Positions 7,051 to 15,424 of a stretch of DNA of 62,320 nt are shown in pieces. A program made the translations under genes and the position numbers. How positions within the stretch are numbered: position 1 is the stretch's first letter; each line of letters opens with the position of its first letter. The notes beneath the pieces are model-generated. The model made no database searches, was not told the origin of the DNA, and saw nothing but the letters and a program-made list of their open reading frames with translations. Where the stretch lies: the NCBI GenBank assembly GCA_009694025.1, contig SHVZ01000010.1, forward strand, positions 1 through 62,320. Reading direction: 5' to 3'. Source of the stretch: Alphaproteobacteria bacterium. GTDB lineage: Bacteria > Pseudomonadota > Alphaproteobacteria > SHVZ01.

Positions 7051-8553
7051 CTACTTCCACGGATCGGCATCCAGCGGCCAGATCGGGCGGCGGACCTTGG
7101 TGTAGGGCAGGCGCTTGTAGTTGAAGTCGACGGCACCGGGCGAGGCGGCATAGACGATGCCGCGGGCGACCGGCGCGAAGCCGGCGCGGAAGTGGTTCAT
7201 CGACTTCACCACCACCATCTGCTTCGCCATCACGTCGATGCCCATCTGCTTGAACGAGCCGGGCGACAGCGTCTGCGAGCGCCCGGTGTTGGCGACCACG
7301 TCGATCTCGGTCGCCTCGATCCGGAAGGCGGCGGCGCGGCCGAGCGAGGTCAACCCGCCGCCCAGGCTGTCGGTCAGCTTGTCGGTGAGCGCGGTGACCG
7401 TCACCTTGAGGTCGAGCGGATCGCCGGAGACCGGACCGATCTTGCCGCCGAGGCGGAGCGCCAGCTTGCCGCCGATGCCGACTTCCTCGGCCAGTGCCAC
7501 CGCGCCGGGGTCCCAGAAGCAGCCGACGGCGGCCGAGGTGACGCCGCGCCTGAGCAGGCTCCTCAGCACGAAGGTCGAGTCCGAGGGGGCGCCGCCGCCG
7601 GCGTTGTCGCCGATGTCGGCGATCACCACCGGGCCGTTGCCGCCGGCGATGCCGAGCGTGCGGTCCTGCTCCTTGCCGGCGGAGATCGCCGTCGCCCGGT
7701 CGAGGGCGGGCTCGAGATCGAGCCAAGGCGGCTCGATCTCCTTCCGCATCGCATAGACCTCGCGGCCGAGCTCCTCGGCGAGCTTGGCGCCCACCTCCGG
7801 CTTGTCGTCGGTGACGATCAGGGCCTTGGTGCCGACCTCGCGCACGTCGGCCCAGGGAAAGCCGTGGCCGAGGGAGACCGACAAGACGCCGTTCCTGCCC
7901 TCCAATGACTTCATCTTCCTGACGAAGGTGGCCATCGGCTCGACCGTCGTCGGGTAGAGGCCGATGGTGCGGCAGTCGAACATCGAGAGCTTCGGCCTGA
8001 CCTTGCCCTCGACCGTGTCGACGATGATCTTGAACAGCTCCTCGGCCCGCTCGGCGATGTCGGTGTGGGGGTACTCCTTGTAGATGACCAGCGCCGTCGC
8101 CGCCGTGATCATCTCGTCGGTCAGGTGGCAGTGGAGATCGAGCTCGGCGCCGATCGGCACCTTCGGGCCGACGATCTTCCGGATGTGGGTCAGGAGATCG
8201 CCCTCGCAGTCGTCGTAGCCCTCGGCGACCATGGCGCCGTGCAGATTGAGCAGCACGACGTCGACCGGCATCGCCTTCTCGAGGTCGGCCAGGACCTCGT
8301 CGCGGAAGGATTCGTAGACGTGCTTCAAGGTGCGGTTCGCCGGCTGGGCGAAGCAGGCGAGGCTCTCCACCACCTCCCAGCCCTTGGCCTTTGCGCGGTC
8401 GCGGAAGATCACCAGCGGCACGGCGAAGATGGCGGGCGGGTCGGCGTGCCGGCCGCCGCGGACCATGTAGCATTCCTCGTAGAGCTTGAAGCCGGCGGGC
8501 AGCGGCGAGAACGTGTGGGTCTCGGTCGCCACCATGGCGGTGAACAGGCGCAT
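7051..8553 (-). CDS. M81 family metallopeptidase (MlrC-like), copy 2
   Basis: A 500-aa member of the M81/MlrC family; the name-giving enzyme finishes breakdown of linearised microcystin. Conserved points match the upstream paralog: ETHTFSP near the N-terminus, NLHGAM, ELDLHCHLT with the Asp-His pair of the zinc site, YPHTD, GDNAGGGAPSD and a C-terminal NHFRAGF. Start ATG8553 follows AGGAG at good spacing. The gene begins 17 bp after its paralog at 8571-10073, so the two are an operon formed by tandem gene duplication. No signal peptide, hence cytoplasmic. The real substrate is probably a small peptide or amide taken up by the adjacent binding-protein systems, not a cyanotoxin; this is inference. 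Confidence 0.9.
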   Translation of the reverse strand: MRLFTAMVATETHTFSPLPAGFKLYEECYMVRGGRHADPPAIFAVPLVIFRDRAKAKGWEVVESLACFAQPANRTLKHVYESFRDEVLADLEKAMPVDVVLLNLHGAMVAEGYDDCEGDLLTHIRKIVGPKVPIGAELDLHCHLTDEMITAATALVIYKEYPHTDIAERAEELFKIIVDTVEGKVRPKLSMFDCRTIGLYPTTVEPMATFVRKMKSLEGRNGVLSVSLGHGFPWADVREVGTKALIVTDDKPEVGAKLAEELGREVYAMRKEIEPPWLDLEPALDRATAISAGKEQDRTLGIAGGNGPVVIADIGDNAGGGAPSDSTFVLRSLLRRGVTSAAVGCFWDPGAVALAEEVGIGGKLALRLGGKIGPVSGDPLDLKVTVTALTDKLTDSLGGGLTSLGRAAAFRIEATEIDVVANTGRSQTLSPGSFKQMGIDVMAKQMVVVKSMNHFRAGFAPVARGIVYAASPGAVDFNYKRLPYTKVRRPIWPLDADPWK

Positions 8554-8570
8554 GGGTCGGACTCGGCTCC

Positions 8571-10073
8571 TTACTTCCAGGGATCGGCGTCGAGCGGCCA
8601 GATCGGCCGGCGCACCTTCGTGTAGGGCAAGCGGCGGTAGTCGACGTCGATGCAGCCGGGCGAAGCGGCGTAGACGATGCCGCGGGCGATCGGCTCGAAG
8701 CCCGAGCGGAAGTGGTTCATCGACTTCGCCACCACGATCGCCTTCGACATCGGATCGATGCCGAGGGCCTCGAACGCCAGGGGCGAGAAGGTCTGGCAGC
8801 GGCTGGTGTTGGCCACCACGTCGATCTCCGTTCCCTCGATGCGGAAGGCCGCGGCGCGCCCTAAGGGCATCCGGCCGGTGCCGAGCACGTCGAAGAGCGG
8901 GTCCTTGAGGCCGATCACGGTGACGTCGAGGTCGAGCGGATCGCCGGAGACCGTGCCGATCTTGCCGCCGAGCCTGAGCTGAAGCCGGCCGCCGACGCCG
9001 ACCTCCTCGGCCAGCGCCACCGCGCCCGGGTCCCAGAAGCAGCCGACCGCCGCGCTTCTGACGCCACGCTTGAGCAGGCTCCGGAGCACGAAGGTGGAAT
9101 CGCTGGGGGCGCCGCCGCCAGCGTTGTCGGCGACGTCGCCGATCACCACCGGGCCGTTGCCGGCCGCCGCCGTCAGCGTCTCGTCTTTGGCCCTGCCCGC
9201 GGATATCGCCAGCGCCCGGTCGATCGCCGGCTCCAGATCGAGCCAGGGCGGCTCGATCTCCTTCCGCATGGCATAGACCTCGCGGCCGAGCTTTTCGGCG
9301 AGCCTGCGCCCCGCCTCCGGCCGATCGTCGGTCACCACCAGCATCTTGGTGCCGACCTCGCGCACGTCGCCCCAGGGGAAGCCGTGGCCGAGGGAGAGCG
9401 ACAAGACGCCGCTCTTGCCCTCCATCGCCCGCATCCGGGCGACGAACCCCTTCATCGGCTCGTAGGTGGTGGGATAGAGGCCGATGGTGCGGCAGTCGAA
9501 CAGCGCCTGGTGCGGCCTGACCTTGCCGTCGAGCGTGTCGGCGATGATGTCGAACAACGCGTCGGCGCATTCCAGGATGTCGGTGTGCGGATACTCCTTG
9601 TAGATGACCATCGCGGTCGAGGCATCGACCATCTCTTCCGTCAGATGGCAATGCAGGTCCAGCTCGACGCCCATCGGCACCTTGGGGCCGACGATGGCGC
9701 GGATGCGCCCCATCAGGTCGCCTTCGCAGTCCTCGTAGTCCTCGGCGATCATCGCCCCGTGCAGGTTGAGCAGCACGACGTCGACCGGCATCGCCTTCCT
9801 GAGGTCGGCCAGGATCTCGTCGCGGAAACTCTCGTAGACGTGGGTCAGGGTCGGCGCCGCCGGCTGGGCGAAGGTGGCGAGACTCTCGACCACCTCCCAG
9901 CCCCGAGCCTTGGCGCGGTCGCGAAAGCGTACCAGCGGCTCGGCCGCGAAGTCCGGCGGCAGGCGATGTTTCCCGCCGCGGACGAGGTAGTACTCCTGGA
10001 ACAGCTTGAAGCCGGCCGGCAGCGGCGAGAAGGAATGGGTCTCGGTCCCCAGCATGGCGGTGAACAGGCGCAT
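8571..10073 (-). CDS. M81 family metallopeptidase (MlrC-like), copy 1
   Basis: A 500-aa M81 peptidase, first gene of the leftward pair. Visible landmarks: His13 in ETHSFSP, His105 in NLHGAM, Asp139/His141 in LDLHCHLT and His163 in YPHTD; the Asp-His-His set fits the zinc site described for MlrC. The C-terminus NHFRSGF and KVRRPIWPL is shared by all three copies in this window. Its first 15 codons and leader are repeated at 13558-13682. Start ATG10073 gives the family N-terminus MRLFTAMLGTETH. The upstream binding-protein gene (10189-11769) has the same orientation and may be co-transcribed (115-bp gap). Confidence 0.9.
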   Translation of the reverse strand: MRLFTAMLGTETHSFSPLPAGFKLFQEYYLVRGGKHRLPPDFAAEPLVRFRDRAKARGWEVVESLATFAQPAAPTLTHVYESFRDEILADLRKAMPVDVVLLNLHGAMIAEDYEDCEGDLMGRIRAIVGPKVPMGVELDLHCHLTEEMVDASTAMVIYKEYPHTDILECADALFDIIADTLDGKVRPHQALFDCRTIGLYPTTYEPMKGFVARMRAMEGKSGVLSLSLGHGFPWGDVREVGTKMLVVTDDRPEAGRRLAEKLGREVYAMRKEIEPPWLDLEPAIDRALAISAGRAKDETLTAAAGNGPVVIGDVADNAGGGAPSDSTFVLRSLLKRGVRSAAVGCFWDPGAVALAEEVGVGGRLQLRLGGKIGTVSGDPLDLDVTVIGLKDPLFDVLGTGRMPLGRAAAFRIEGTEIDVVANTSRCQTFSPLAFEALGIDPMSKAIVVAKSMNHFRSGFEPIARGIVYAASPGCIDVDYRRLPYTKVRRPIWPLDADPWK

Positions 10074-10154
10074 CGGCGGCTCCGTCGGGCGGTGCTCGCA
10101 AGCCTGCCCGAGGAGCGCCGCCGAAGTCCAGCCGCGACCGCGACCAGAGAAACC
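10029..10154 (-). repeat. Direct repeat A (M81 gene start and leader)
   Basis: About 126 bp covering codons 1-15 of the M81 gene at 10073 plus ~80 bp of its leader. It recurs in the same orientation at 13558-13682 with few changes. The two copies bracket the binding-protein gene at 10189 and the third M81 gene at 11992. Confidence 0.8.
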
Positions 10155-10188
10155 GGCGTCCTGCTATTCGCAGGACGCCGGCCGAAGT

Positions 10189-11769
10189 TTACATCTTCTC
10201 GATATTCCACCAGACCGGAGTCGGGGCCTTCAAAACGCCCTTGATGTTCTTTCGCCACGGGAACAGTTGCTCGTACTGGGTCAGAGGAATGTAGGGGATG
10301 ACCTCCCACAGTCGCTTGTGCAAAGTCTCGGCGATCTGCTTCTGCTTGGCCGGATCGGTCTCGCGGATGAACTGTTGACGCAGCTTTTCCGCGGCCTCGT
10401 CGCAAGGCCAGCCGAACCAGGCACTTTCGCAGTTCGTCGGAGTTACGAGGTTCGACAATGGGCTCGCCGCAGTGACGGCCCCATGGCCCGTATGGAAGAT
10501 GTTCCAACCGCCCTGACTCGGCGGCGCCTTCGATCCACGCCGGGTGACGACACTGCCCCAGTCCATCATCTGAAGATCGACGTTTATGCCGATCTTCTTC
10601 AGGTTCGAGGCGGTAACCAGCGTCAACGCGTTCAGCGACGGGTTGTCGGCCGCCCCCATCAGCAAGATCTTCTCGCCGTTGTATCCTGCCTCCTTCAGCA
10701 GCCGCTTGGCAGCCTCGATGTCCTGCTTCTGGTAGGGCTCGGAGCCGGCTGAGGTTCCGAACGGGCCACCGCAGAGCCACATGGCGAAACAGTTCTTCCG
10801 GTACTTCTCGCTGCCGTAGGCTGCGGCGCCGTATTCGCCTTGATCCACCATCAACGCCAACGCCTGACGCGCCTTGACGTTGTTGAACGGCGGCTGCAGG
10901 TGGTTGGGGCGAAGGAAGCCTTGCCAATTCAGCGTATAGATGACGCCGAGTTCGATGTCGGGATTGCCCTCGAGCGTCGGAATGAGGTCGAGCGAGGCGC
11001 CGTCGAGGAAGTCGATCTCGCCCTTCTTGAGCGCAGCGAACGCCGTCGCCTGGTCGGGGATATAAGTGTACTCGACGCGATCGAGCTTCACTACTTTCCC
11101 GCCTGAGAAGCCGTTGGGCGCCTCGGAGCGCGGCACGTAGTTCTTGTTCTTCTCGTAGACGACCTTGGATCCCGGGAGCCATTCTGCCTTGTTGAAAGTG
11201 AACGGCCCCGAACCGATGATCTCGGTCAGCGGCGCCTTGTAGTCCGCCGTCGCTTCTTTCTCGCGCAGGATCCCGACCAGATTGTTGGAGCCGCCGAGAA
11301 TGAACTCCGTAAACCCGAAGGGCTCCTTCATCGTCAGCGTCAAGGTCCGATCATCGACAGCATCGACGCTGGCGAAGAAGCTCGCCATGGCCTTGCCCAT
11401 AGTTTCAAGGGCCAGCATGCGCTTGACCGACGGCACCACGTCCTTGGTGGTGACGGGGGTCCCGTCATGAAATTTTAGGCCGGGCCGCAAAGTGAGCGTG
11501 TATTTGAGCTTGTCTGGCGAGATCGTGTAATTTTCCACCATCTGCGGCTTCGATGCCATCGACTCGTCCCAGCTGAACAGGGTGTCGTAGACCGCGCCCA
11601 TATGCATGGCGGTGATCGTCGCCGTCGTCTGGTAGCCGTCGAGAACCTTGGGATCCGCGTGCGGAGACACCCGCAGCACCTTTTGCTGAGCGTTGGCGGA
11701 TCCGGCTACGCCGAGGCCCATGACGATCGCGATCGTCGCGATCGGTACGCTCCATTTCGTACGCAACAT
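10189..11769 (-). CDS. ABC transporter substrate-binding protein, family 5 (copy 2)
   Basis: A 526-aa family-5 periplasmic binding protein with a Sec signal peptide (IATIAIVMGLGVAGSANA, cleavage before QQ). Start ATG11769 is preceded by GGAGG at seven bases. It shares with the copies at 5172 and 30382 the segments LRPGLKFHDGTPVTTKDV, NYVPRSEAP, RPNHLQPPFNNVKARQA and the end WNIEKM. No permease genes adjoin. It stands divergent to the M81 gene at 11992 and upstream of the M81 pair, which suggests that uptake and hydrolysis of the same compounds are linked. Codon choice looks less GC-rich than in the flanking genes, in keeping with arrival as a block between the direct repeats at 10029 and 13558. 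Confidence 0.9.
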   Translation of the reverse strand: MLRTKWSVPIATIAIVMGLGVAGSANAQQKVLRVSPHADPKVLDGYQTTATITAMHMGAVYDTLFSWDESMASKPQMVENYTISPDKLKYTLTLRPGLKFHDGTPVTTKDVVPSVKRMLALETMGKAMASFFASVDAVDDRTLTLTMKEPFGFTEFILGGSNNLVGILREKEATADYKAPLTEIIGSGPFTFNKAEWLPGSKVVYEKNKNYVPRSEAPNGFSGGKVVKLDRVEYTYIPDQATAFAALKKGEIDFLDGASLDLIPTLEGNPDIELGVIYTLNWQGFLRPNHLQPPFNNVKARQALALMVDQGEYGAAAYGSEKYRKNCFAMWLCGGPFGTSAGSEPYQKQDIEAAKRLLKEAGYNGEKILLMGAADNPSLNALTLVTASNLKKIGINVDLQMMDWGSVVTRRGSKAPPSQGGWNIFHTGHGAVTAASPLSNLVTPTNCESAWFGWPCDEAAEKLRQQFIRETDPAKQKQIAETLHKRLWEVIPYIPLTQYEQLFPWRKNIKGVLKAPTPVWWNIEKM

Positions 11770-11991
11770 GACGTACCTCCAGTGGGTAAGCCAAGTCTAG
11801 CATCTCAAGCCAGATCTGTCTTGGTCCATCGGCTGAGTTCTAGACATGACGAGAAAGGACTGAGCAAATAGGTTGTCGAAATGGGCGAGCCGTGTCACCA
11901 GAAATCGGACTGCTTAGCCAACCGCCGACCTAGCTTGGCCTCTCATCTCAGCATAGGCTTGTAGCCGCCGGCACCCGCCCCGGAGCGCCCC

Positions 11992-13488
11992 ATGACGACG
12001 TTCAAAGTGTTCAGCGCCAGCGTCAGGCACGAGTCCCACAGCTTCTGCATCCTGCCAGGCGATCTCGCGAGCTTTCGTGAGTACGGCGGATACAAGCGCG
12101 ACGATGAAATTCCCAAGGCGTTCCGTGGCACGCGCACGGAGTGGGGTGCCATTTTCGACCTCGCCGGTGAATTCGGATGGGAGGTCGTCCATCCACTCGA
12201 TGCGATCACCATGGTGACCGGGCCGGTCACCCGCGACGCGTACGAGCATTTCTCCGACATCGTCCTGTCGTCGTTGCGACGGGCGATGCCGGTGCACGGG
12301 TTGCTCCTGCCCCTGCACGGCGCCATGCTGACCGAGCATGTCGACGACGCCGAAGGCGAATTGCTCCGCCGTATCCGCGAGATCGTCGGCACGACGATCC
12401 CGATTGCGGTGACGCTGGACCTGCACGGCAATATCGGCCCGGCGATGGCGCAACACGCCGATATCGTGTCCACCTATCGCACGACGCCGCACGTCGACAT
12501 GTATGAAACCGCCGAGCGCGCCGGCCGCCTCCTGCAGCGCGCGATGAAAGGCGAGATCCGGCCGACGGTGGCCTACGCCCAAGGCCGTATGTTCGATGCC
12601 CTCGACCAGGGGCGCACGATCTCGGGCAAGGGGCCGATGGTCGATATCTTGATGAAAGCCAAAGCCATCCTGGCACGCGAGCCAAACATCCTCGACATCG
12701 GCATCAACGCCGGCTTCGATTGGTCGGACAAAGCCAATGTCGGACCGTCGGTGCTGGTCACCGGTGAGGGCAAGAATCCGCGCTACCAGCAGGTGGCCGA
12801 CGAGCTTATCGACTTCGCGTGGCAAACCCGCAAGATGAAGACGATCAAGCTGCTGCCGCTCGACGAGGCGATGCGCATCGCGAGAGAGCCGGCCGACGGC
12901 AAGGGCCCCCTCCTGATCGGCGACTATACGGATTGTCCCGCCGGCGGCGGATTGGGCGACGGTACCAATCTGTTGAAGGCGATGATCGATGCCGGAATCA
13001 AGGATGCCGCGCTCGGAGCGATCTCGGATCCCGCCGCAGCAGCAGAGGCGCGCAAATCGGGGGTCGGCGCAACCGTCACCTTGCAACTGGGCGGCAAGTT
13101 CGACCCGCGCTTCGGCGGAAAGCCGATCGAGGTCACAGGAAAGGTGCTGGCGGTCTCCGACGGCAACGCAGTCCGCAAGGGACCGTTCGCCACCGGCACC
13201 ATCGCGGCGTTCGGCCCAAGCTGCCTGGTTCAGTTTGGCACCGTCAAAGTCATCATTGCCAGCGTCCGTAACCAGATCGACGATCGCGAGCAGTTCCGGA
13301 TCTTCGGCGTCGATCCCGAGCGCGTGAACGTGCTCGCCTGCAAAGCCATGAACCATTTCCGCGCCGACTTCGAAAAGATCAGCCGCCGCTTGATCTATGT
13401 GGATTCCGGAGGCATCACCTCGTTCGATTGGAAGCGCTACCCGTTCAAGAAGGTTCGCCGGCCGGTGTGGCCCCTGGACGACATCTGA
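11992..13488 (+). CDS. M81 family metallopeptidase (MlrC-like), copy 3
   Basis: A 498-aa M81 peptidase, clearly diverged from the other two. It keeps RHESHSF near the N-terminus, PLHGAM, TLDLHGNIG (zinc Asp-His), TPHVDMYE, GDYTDCPAGGG and the C-terminal NHFRADF and KVRRPVWPL. Start ATG11992 follows a CGGAGC. It is divergent from the binding-protein gene at 11769; the 222-bp gap should hold both promoters. Codon use is slightly less GC-biased than in the other M81 genes, so it probably was not made by local duplication but came in with the binding protein. Confidence 0.9.
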   Translation: MTTFKVFSASVRHESHSFCILPGDLASFREYGGYKRDDEIPKAFRGTRTEWGAIFDLAGEFGWEVVHPLDAITMVTGPVTRDAYEHFSDIVLSSLRRAMPVHGLLLPLHGAMLTEHVDDAEGELLRRIREIVGTTIPIAVTLDLHGNIGPAMAQHADIVSTYRTTPHVDMYETAERAGRLLQRAMKGEIRPTVAYAQGRMFDALDQGRTISGKGPMVDILMKAKAILAREPNILDIGINAGFDWSDKANVGPSVLVTGEGKNPRYQQVADELIDFAWQTRKMKTIKLLPLDEAMRIAREPADGKGPLLIGDYTDCPAGGGLGDGTNLLKAMIDAGIKDAALGAISDPAAAAEARKSGVGATVTLQLGGKFDPRFGGKPIEVTGKVLAVSDGNAVRKGPFATGTIAAFGPSCLVQFGTVKVIIASVRNQIDDREQFRIFGVDPERVNVLACKAMNHFRADFEKISRRLIYVDSGGITSFDWKRYPFKKVRRPVWPLDDI

Positions 13489-13557
13489 TCGTTCGCGAGC
13501 CGGCTCTTTCCGACCGCGCGCCCGCTGTGCGCGGGGTGAAGGCGAGGAGCGAGGCTC

Positions 13558-13682
13558 GAAGGAATGGGTCTCGGTCCCGAGCATGGCGGTGAACAGGCGC
13601 ATCGGCGGCTCCGGCGGAGAAGCCCGAAGCCTGCCCGAGGAGCGCCGCCGAAGTCCAGCCGGCCGAGCCGCCGGAGAAACCG
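13558..13682 (-). pseudogene. Direct repeat B: truncated M81 gene start
   Basis: Copy of 10029-10154: leader plus the first ~13 codons of an M81 gene (leftward frame MRLFTAMLGTETHSFE from 13602). After these codons homology ends and the frame runs antisense into the third M81 gene. This is a remnant, not a working gene. The gap 13489-13737 holds nothing else that I can recognise. Confidence 0.75.
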
Positions 13683-13737
13683 CTCGTAGAAGTACGACGC
13701 TGATGCCGCCGGCGACCGCTCATGCGAAACTCGGCCG

Positions 13738-14238
13738 ATGATCGAAGGCATCTCCATCCGCCGGCTCGGGCCGGATGACGTCCTGGCATTCCGCGCGATC
13801 CGGCTGGAAGCGCTGGAGCGCCATCCGGAGGCGTTCCAGTCCGCGTACCGCGACGAGGCCGCGGACCCGCTCGACCGGCTCGCCGATCGCCTGGGGCGTT
13901 CGATGGTGTTCGGCGCATCCGACGGGTCCGGCCTCGTCGGCATGGCCGGCTACTTCGTCGTTCAGGGCGAGAAAGTCCGGCACAAGGGCGTGCTCTGGGG
14001 CATGTACGTGCGAGCGGAGGCGCGAGGGCGCGGCATCGGCGCCGGGCTCGTCGAGCATGTCGTCGCCCATGCGCGCGAGCACGTCGAGATCCTCGGCCTG
14101 TCCGTCATCACAGAGAACCCGGGTGCACGACGCCTTTATGAACGCCTGGGGTTCGTCGCCTACGGCATCGAACCCCGCGCGATGAAGCAGGACGGGACCT
14201 ACGTCGACGAAGTCCTGATGGCGAAGACGTTGCGCTAG
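13738..14238 (+). CDS. GNAT family N-acetyltransferase
   Basis: A 166-aa acetyl-CoA-dependent acyltransferase. It shows the N-terminal ISIRRLGPDD, beta-strands leading to VLWGMYVRAEARGRGIG (the RGRGIG acetyl-CoA loop at about residues 97-102), and the C-terminal NPGARRLYERLGF motif. The acceptor is unknown. Its stop shares CTAG with the stop of the converging hyfI gene (14235-14238), so both transcripts end in each other. Confidence 0.9.
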   Translation: MIEGISIRRLGPDDVLAFRAIRLEALERHPEAFQSAYRDEAADPLDRLADRLGRSMVFGASDGSGLVGMAGYFVVQGEKVRHKGVLWGMYVRAEARGRGIGAGLVEHVVAHAREHVEILGLSVITENPGARRLYERLGFVAYGIEPRAMKQDGTYVDEVLMAKTLR

Positions 14239-14762
14239 GGCAGCGGCCGCTCGACGCTCTGCAGGAGGGCCAACAAGCCCGAGAGGAGCTGGGTCGGGCT
14301 CGGCGGGCAGCCCGGAATATGCAGGTCGACCGGAAGGATCGAGGCGACGCCGCCGACGACGCCGGCGCCGCCCTTGAAGCAGCCGCCGTCGAGCCCGCAG
14401 TCGCCGACCGCCACCACCCATTTCGGCGACGGCGTCGCCTCGTAGGTGCGCCTCACCGCCTCGACCATGTTCTTGGTCACCGGTCCCGTGACCAGCAGAA
14501 CGTCGGCGTGGCGCGGGCTCGCCGAGAACCGGATGCCGAAGCGCTCGATGTCATAGAACGGGTTGTTGAGGGCGTGGATCTCGAGCTCGCAGCCGTTGCA
14601 GGAGCCGGCGTCGATCTCGCGGATGACCAGGCTGCGCCCGAGCTTGGCTCGGGAGGCCTCGGCGACGCGCGAGGCGAGCTCGGCCAGCGCGTCGGAGGAG
14701 GCCGGCGGCGGCGGCAGCGTGACCGGGCCGTCAGCGAGCGCCTTCCCGATCAGCCGCCACAT
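14235..14762 (-). CDS. hyfI: Hydrogenase-4-like small subunit (NuoB/HycG/HyfI family)
   Basis: A 175-aa iron-sulfur subunit homologous to NuoB of complex I and HyfI/HycG of group 4 hydrogenases. The ligands for one [4Fe-4S] cluster (N2-type) are all present: SCNGC with Cys55 and Cys58, GDC with Cys122, and PGCPP with Cys152; an additional Cys128 is present. It should dock to the large subunit HyfG on the inner membrane face. Usually this gene lies beside hyfG; here it is on the opposite strand, 13 bp after a peroxiredoxin gene, divergent from hyfBCEFG. The start ATG14762 has a GAGG upstream. Confidence 0.9.
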   Translation of the reverse strand: MWRLIGKALADGPVTLPPPPASSDALAELASRVAEASRAKLGRSLVIREIDAGSCNGCELEIHALNNPFYDIERFGIRFSASPRHADVLLVTGPVTKNMVEAVRRTYEATPSPKWVVAVGDCGLDGGCFKGGAGVVGGVASILPVDLHIPGCPPSPTQLLSGLLALLQSVERPLP

Positions 14763-14775
14763 GCCGCCGCCTCGC

Positions 14776-15258
14776 CTAGAGCTTGGAGAGAACGGCCTCG
14801 GCGCTGGAGACCTCGAACTTGCCCGGCTGCTCGACCTCCAGCGACTTGACCACGCCGTTGTCGATGACCATGGCGTAGCGCTTGGAGCGGTGGCCCATGC
14901 CGAAGCCGGTGCCGTCCATCTCCAGGCCCATCGCCTTGGTGAAGTCGCCGTTGCCGTCGGCGAGCATCGCCACCTTGTCGCCGACGTTCTGGGCCTTGCC
15001 CCAGGCGTCCATGACGAAGGCGTCGTTGACCGAGAGGCAGGCGACCAGGTCGACGCCCTTCTTCTTCAGGTCGGCGTTCTTGTCGACGAAGCCCGGCAGG
15101 TGCTTGGCCGAGCAGGTCGGCGTGAACGCGCCCGGGAGGGCGAAGACGACCACCTTCTTGCCGGAGAACAGCTCGCCGGTGTCGACATCCTTCACTCCGT
15201 CGGCGGTCATGCGCTTGATCTTCACCGACGGGACCTTGTCACCGACCTTCACAACCAT
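14776..15258 (-). CDS. Peroxiredoxin (Prx5/TSA type)
   Basis: A 160-aa thiol peroxidase of the Prx5 group that reduces H2O2 and organic peroxides. The peroxidatic cysteine is Cys49 in LPGAFTPTCS and a second cysteine is Cys74 (VACLSVND). The long open frame to 15705 is an artefact; the real start ATG15258 has GAGGA five bases upstream and matches the family N-terminus VKVGDKVPSV. It is first in a two-gene unit with hyfI and divergent from hyfB (166-bp gap), hinting that a redox-stress enzyme and the membrane complex share regulation. Confidence 0.93.
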   Translation of the reverse strand: MVVKVGDKVPSVKIKRMTADGVKDVDTGELFSGKKVVVFALPGAFTPTCSAKHLPGFVDKNADLKKKGVDLVACLSVNDAFVMDAWGKAQNVGDKVAMLADGNGDFTKAMGLEMDGTGFGMGHRSKRYAMVIDNGVVKSLEVEQPGKFEVSSAEAVLSKL

Positions 15259-15424
15259 GGCATCCTCGCTCTTGAATCGGGTTCTCTTGAGAGGGGCTAA
15301 GCCCCTTCGTGAGCCGTCAGCATCGCCGTCCTCGAGGCGGCGCGCAAGGCCGCGATTGCTAAGGCCGCCGCCGTCACTGTAGCCTGGAACGAGTGCAACG
15401 GCGCGAGCACCATCGGCCCAGAGA

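Noticed and set aside
7051..10101. A 1,016-codon leftward frame joining both M81 genes
   Set aside because: The first half is in the wrong frame for the 8571-10073 gene; the true downstream gene begins at ATG8553 with a good ribosome-binding site.
7051..13488. Naming the M81 proteins microcystin-degrading enzymes
   Set aside because: The family is broad, no mlrA/B/D genes are present, and the surroundings point to another substrate.
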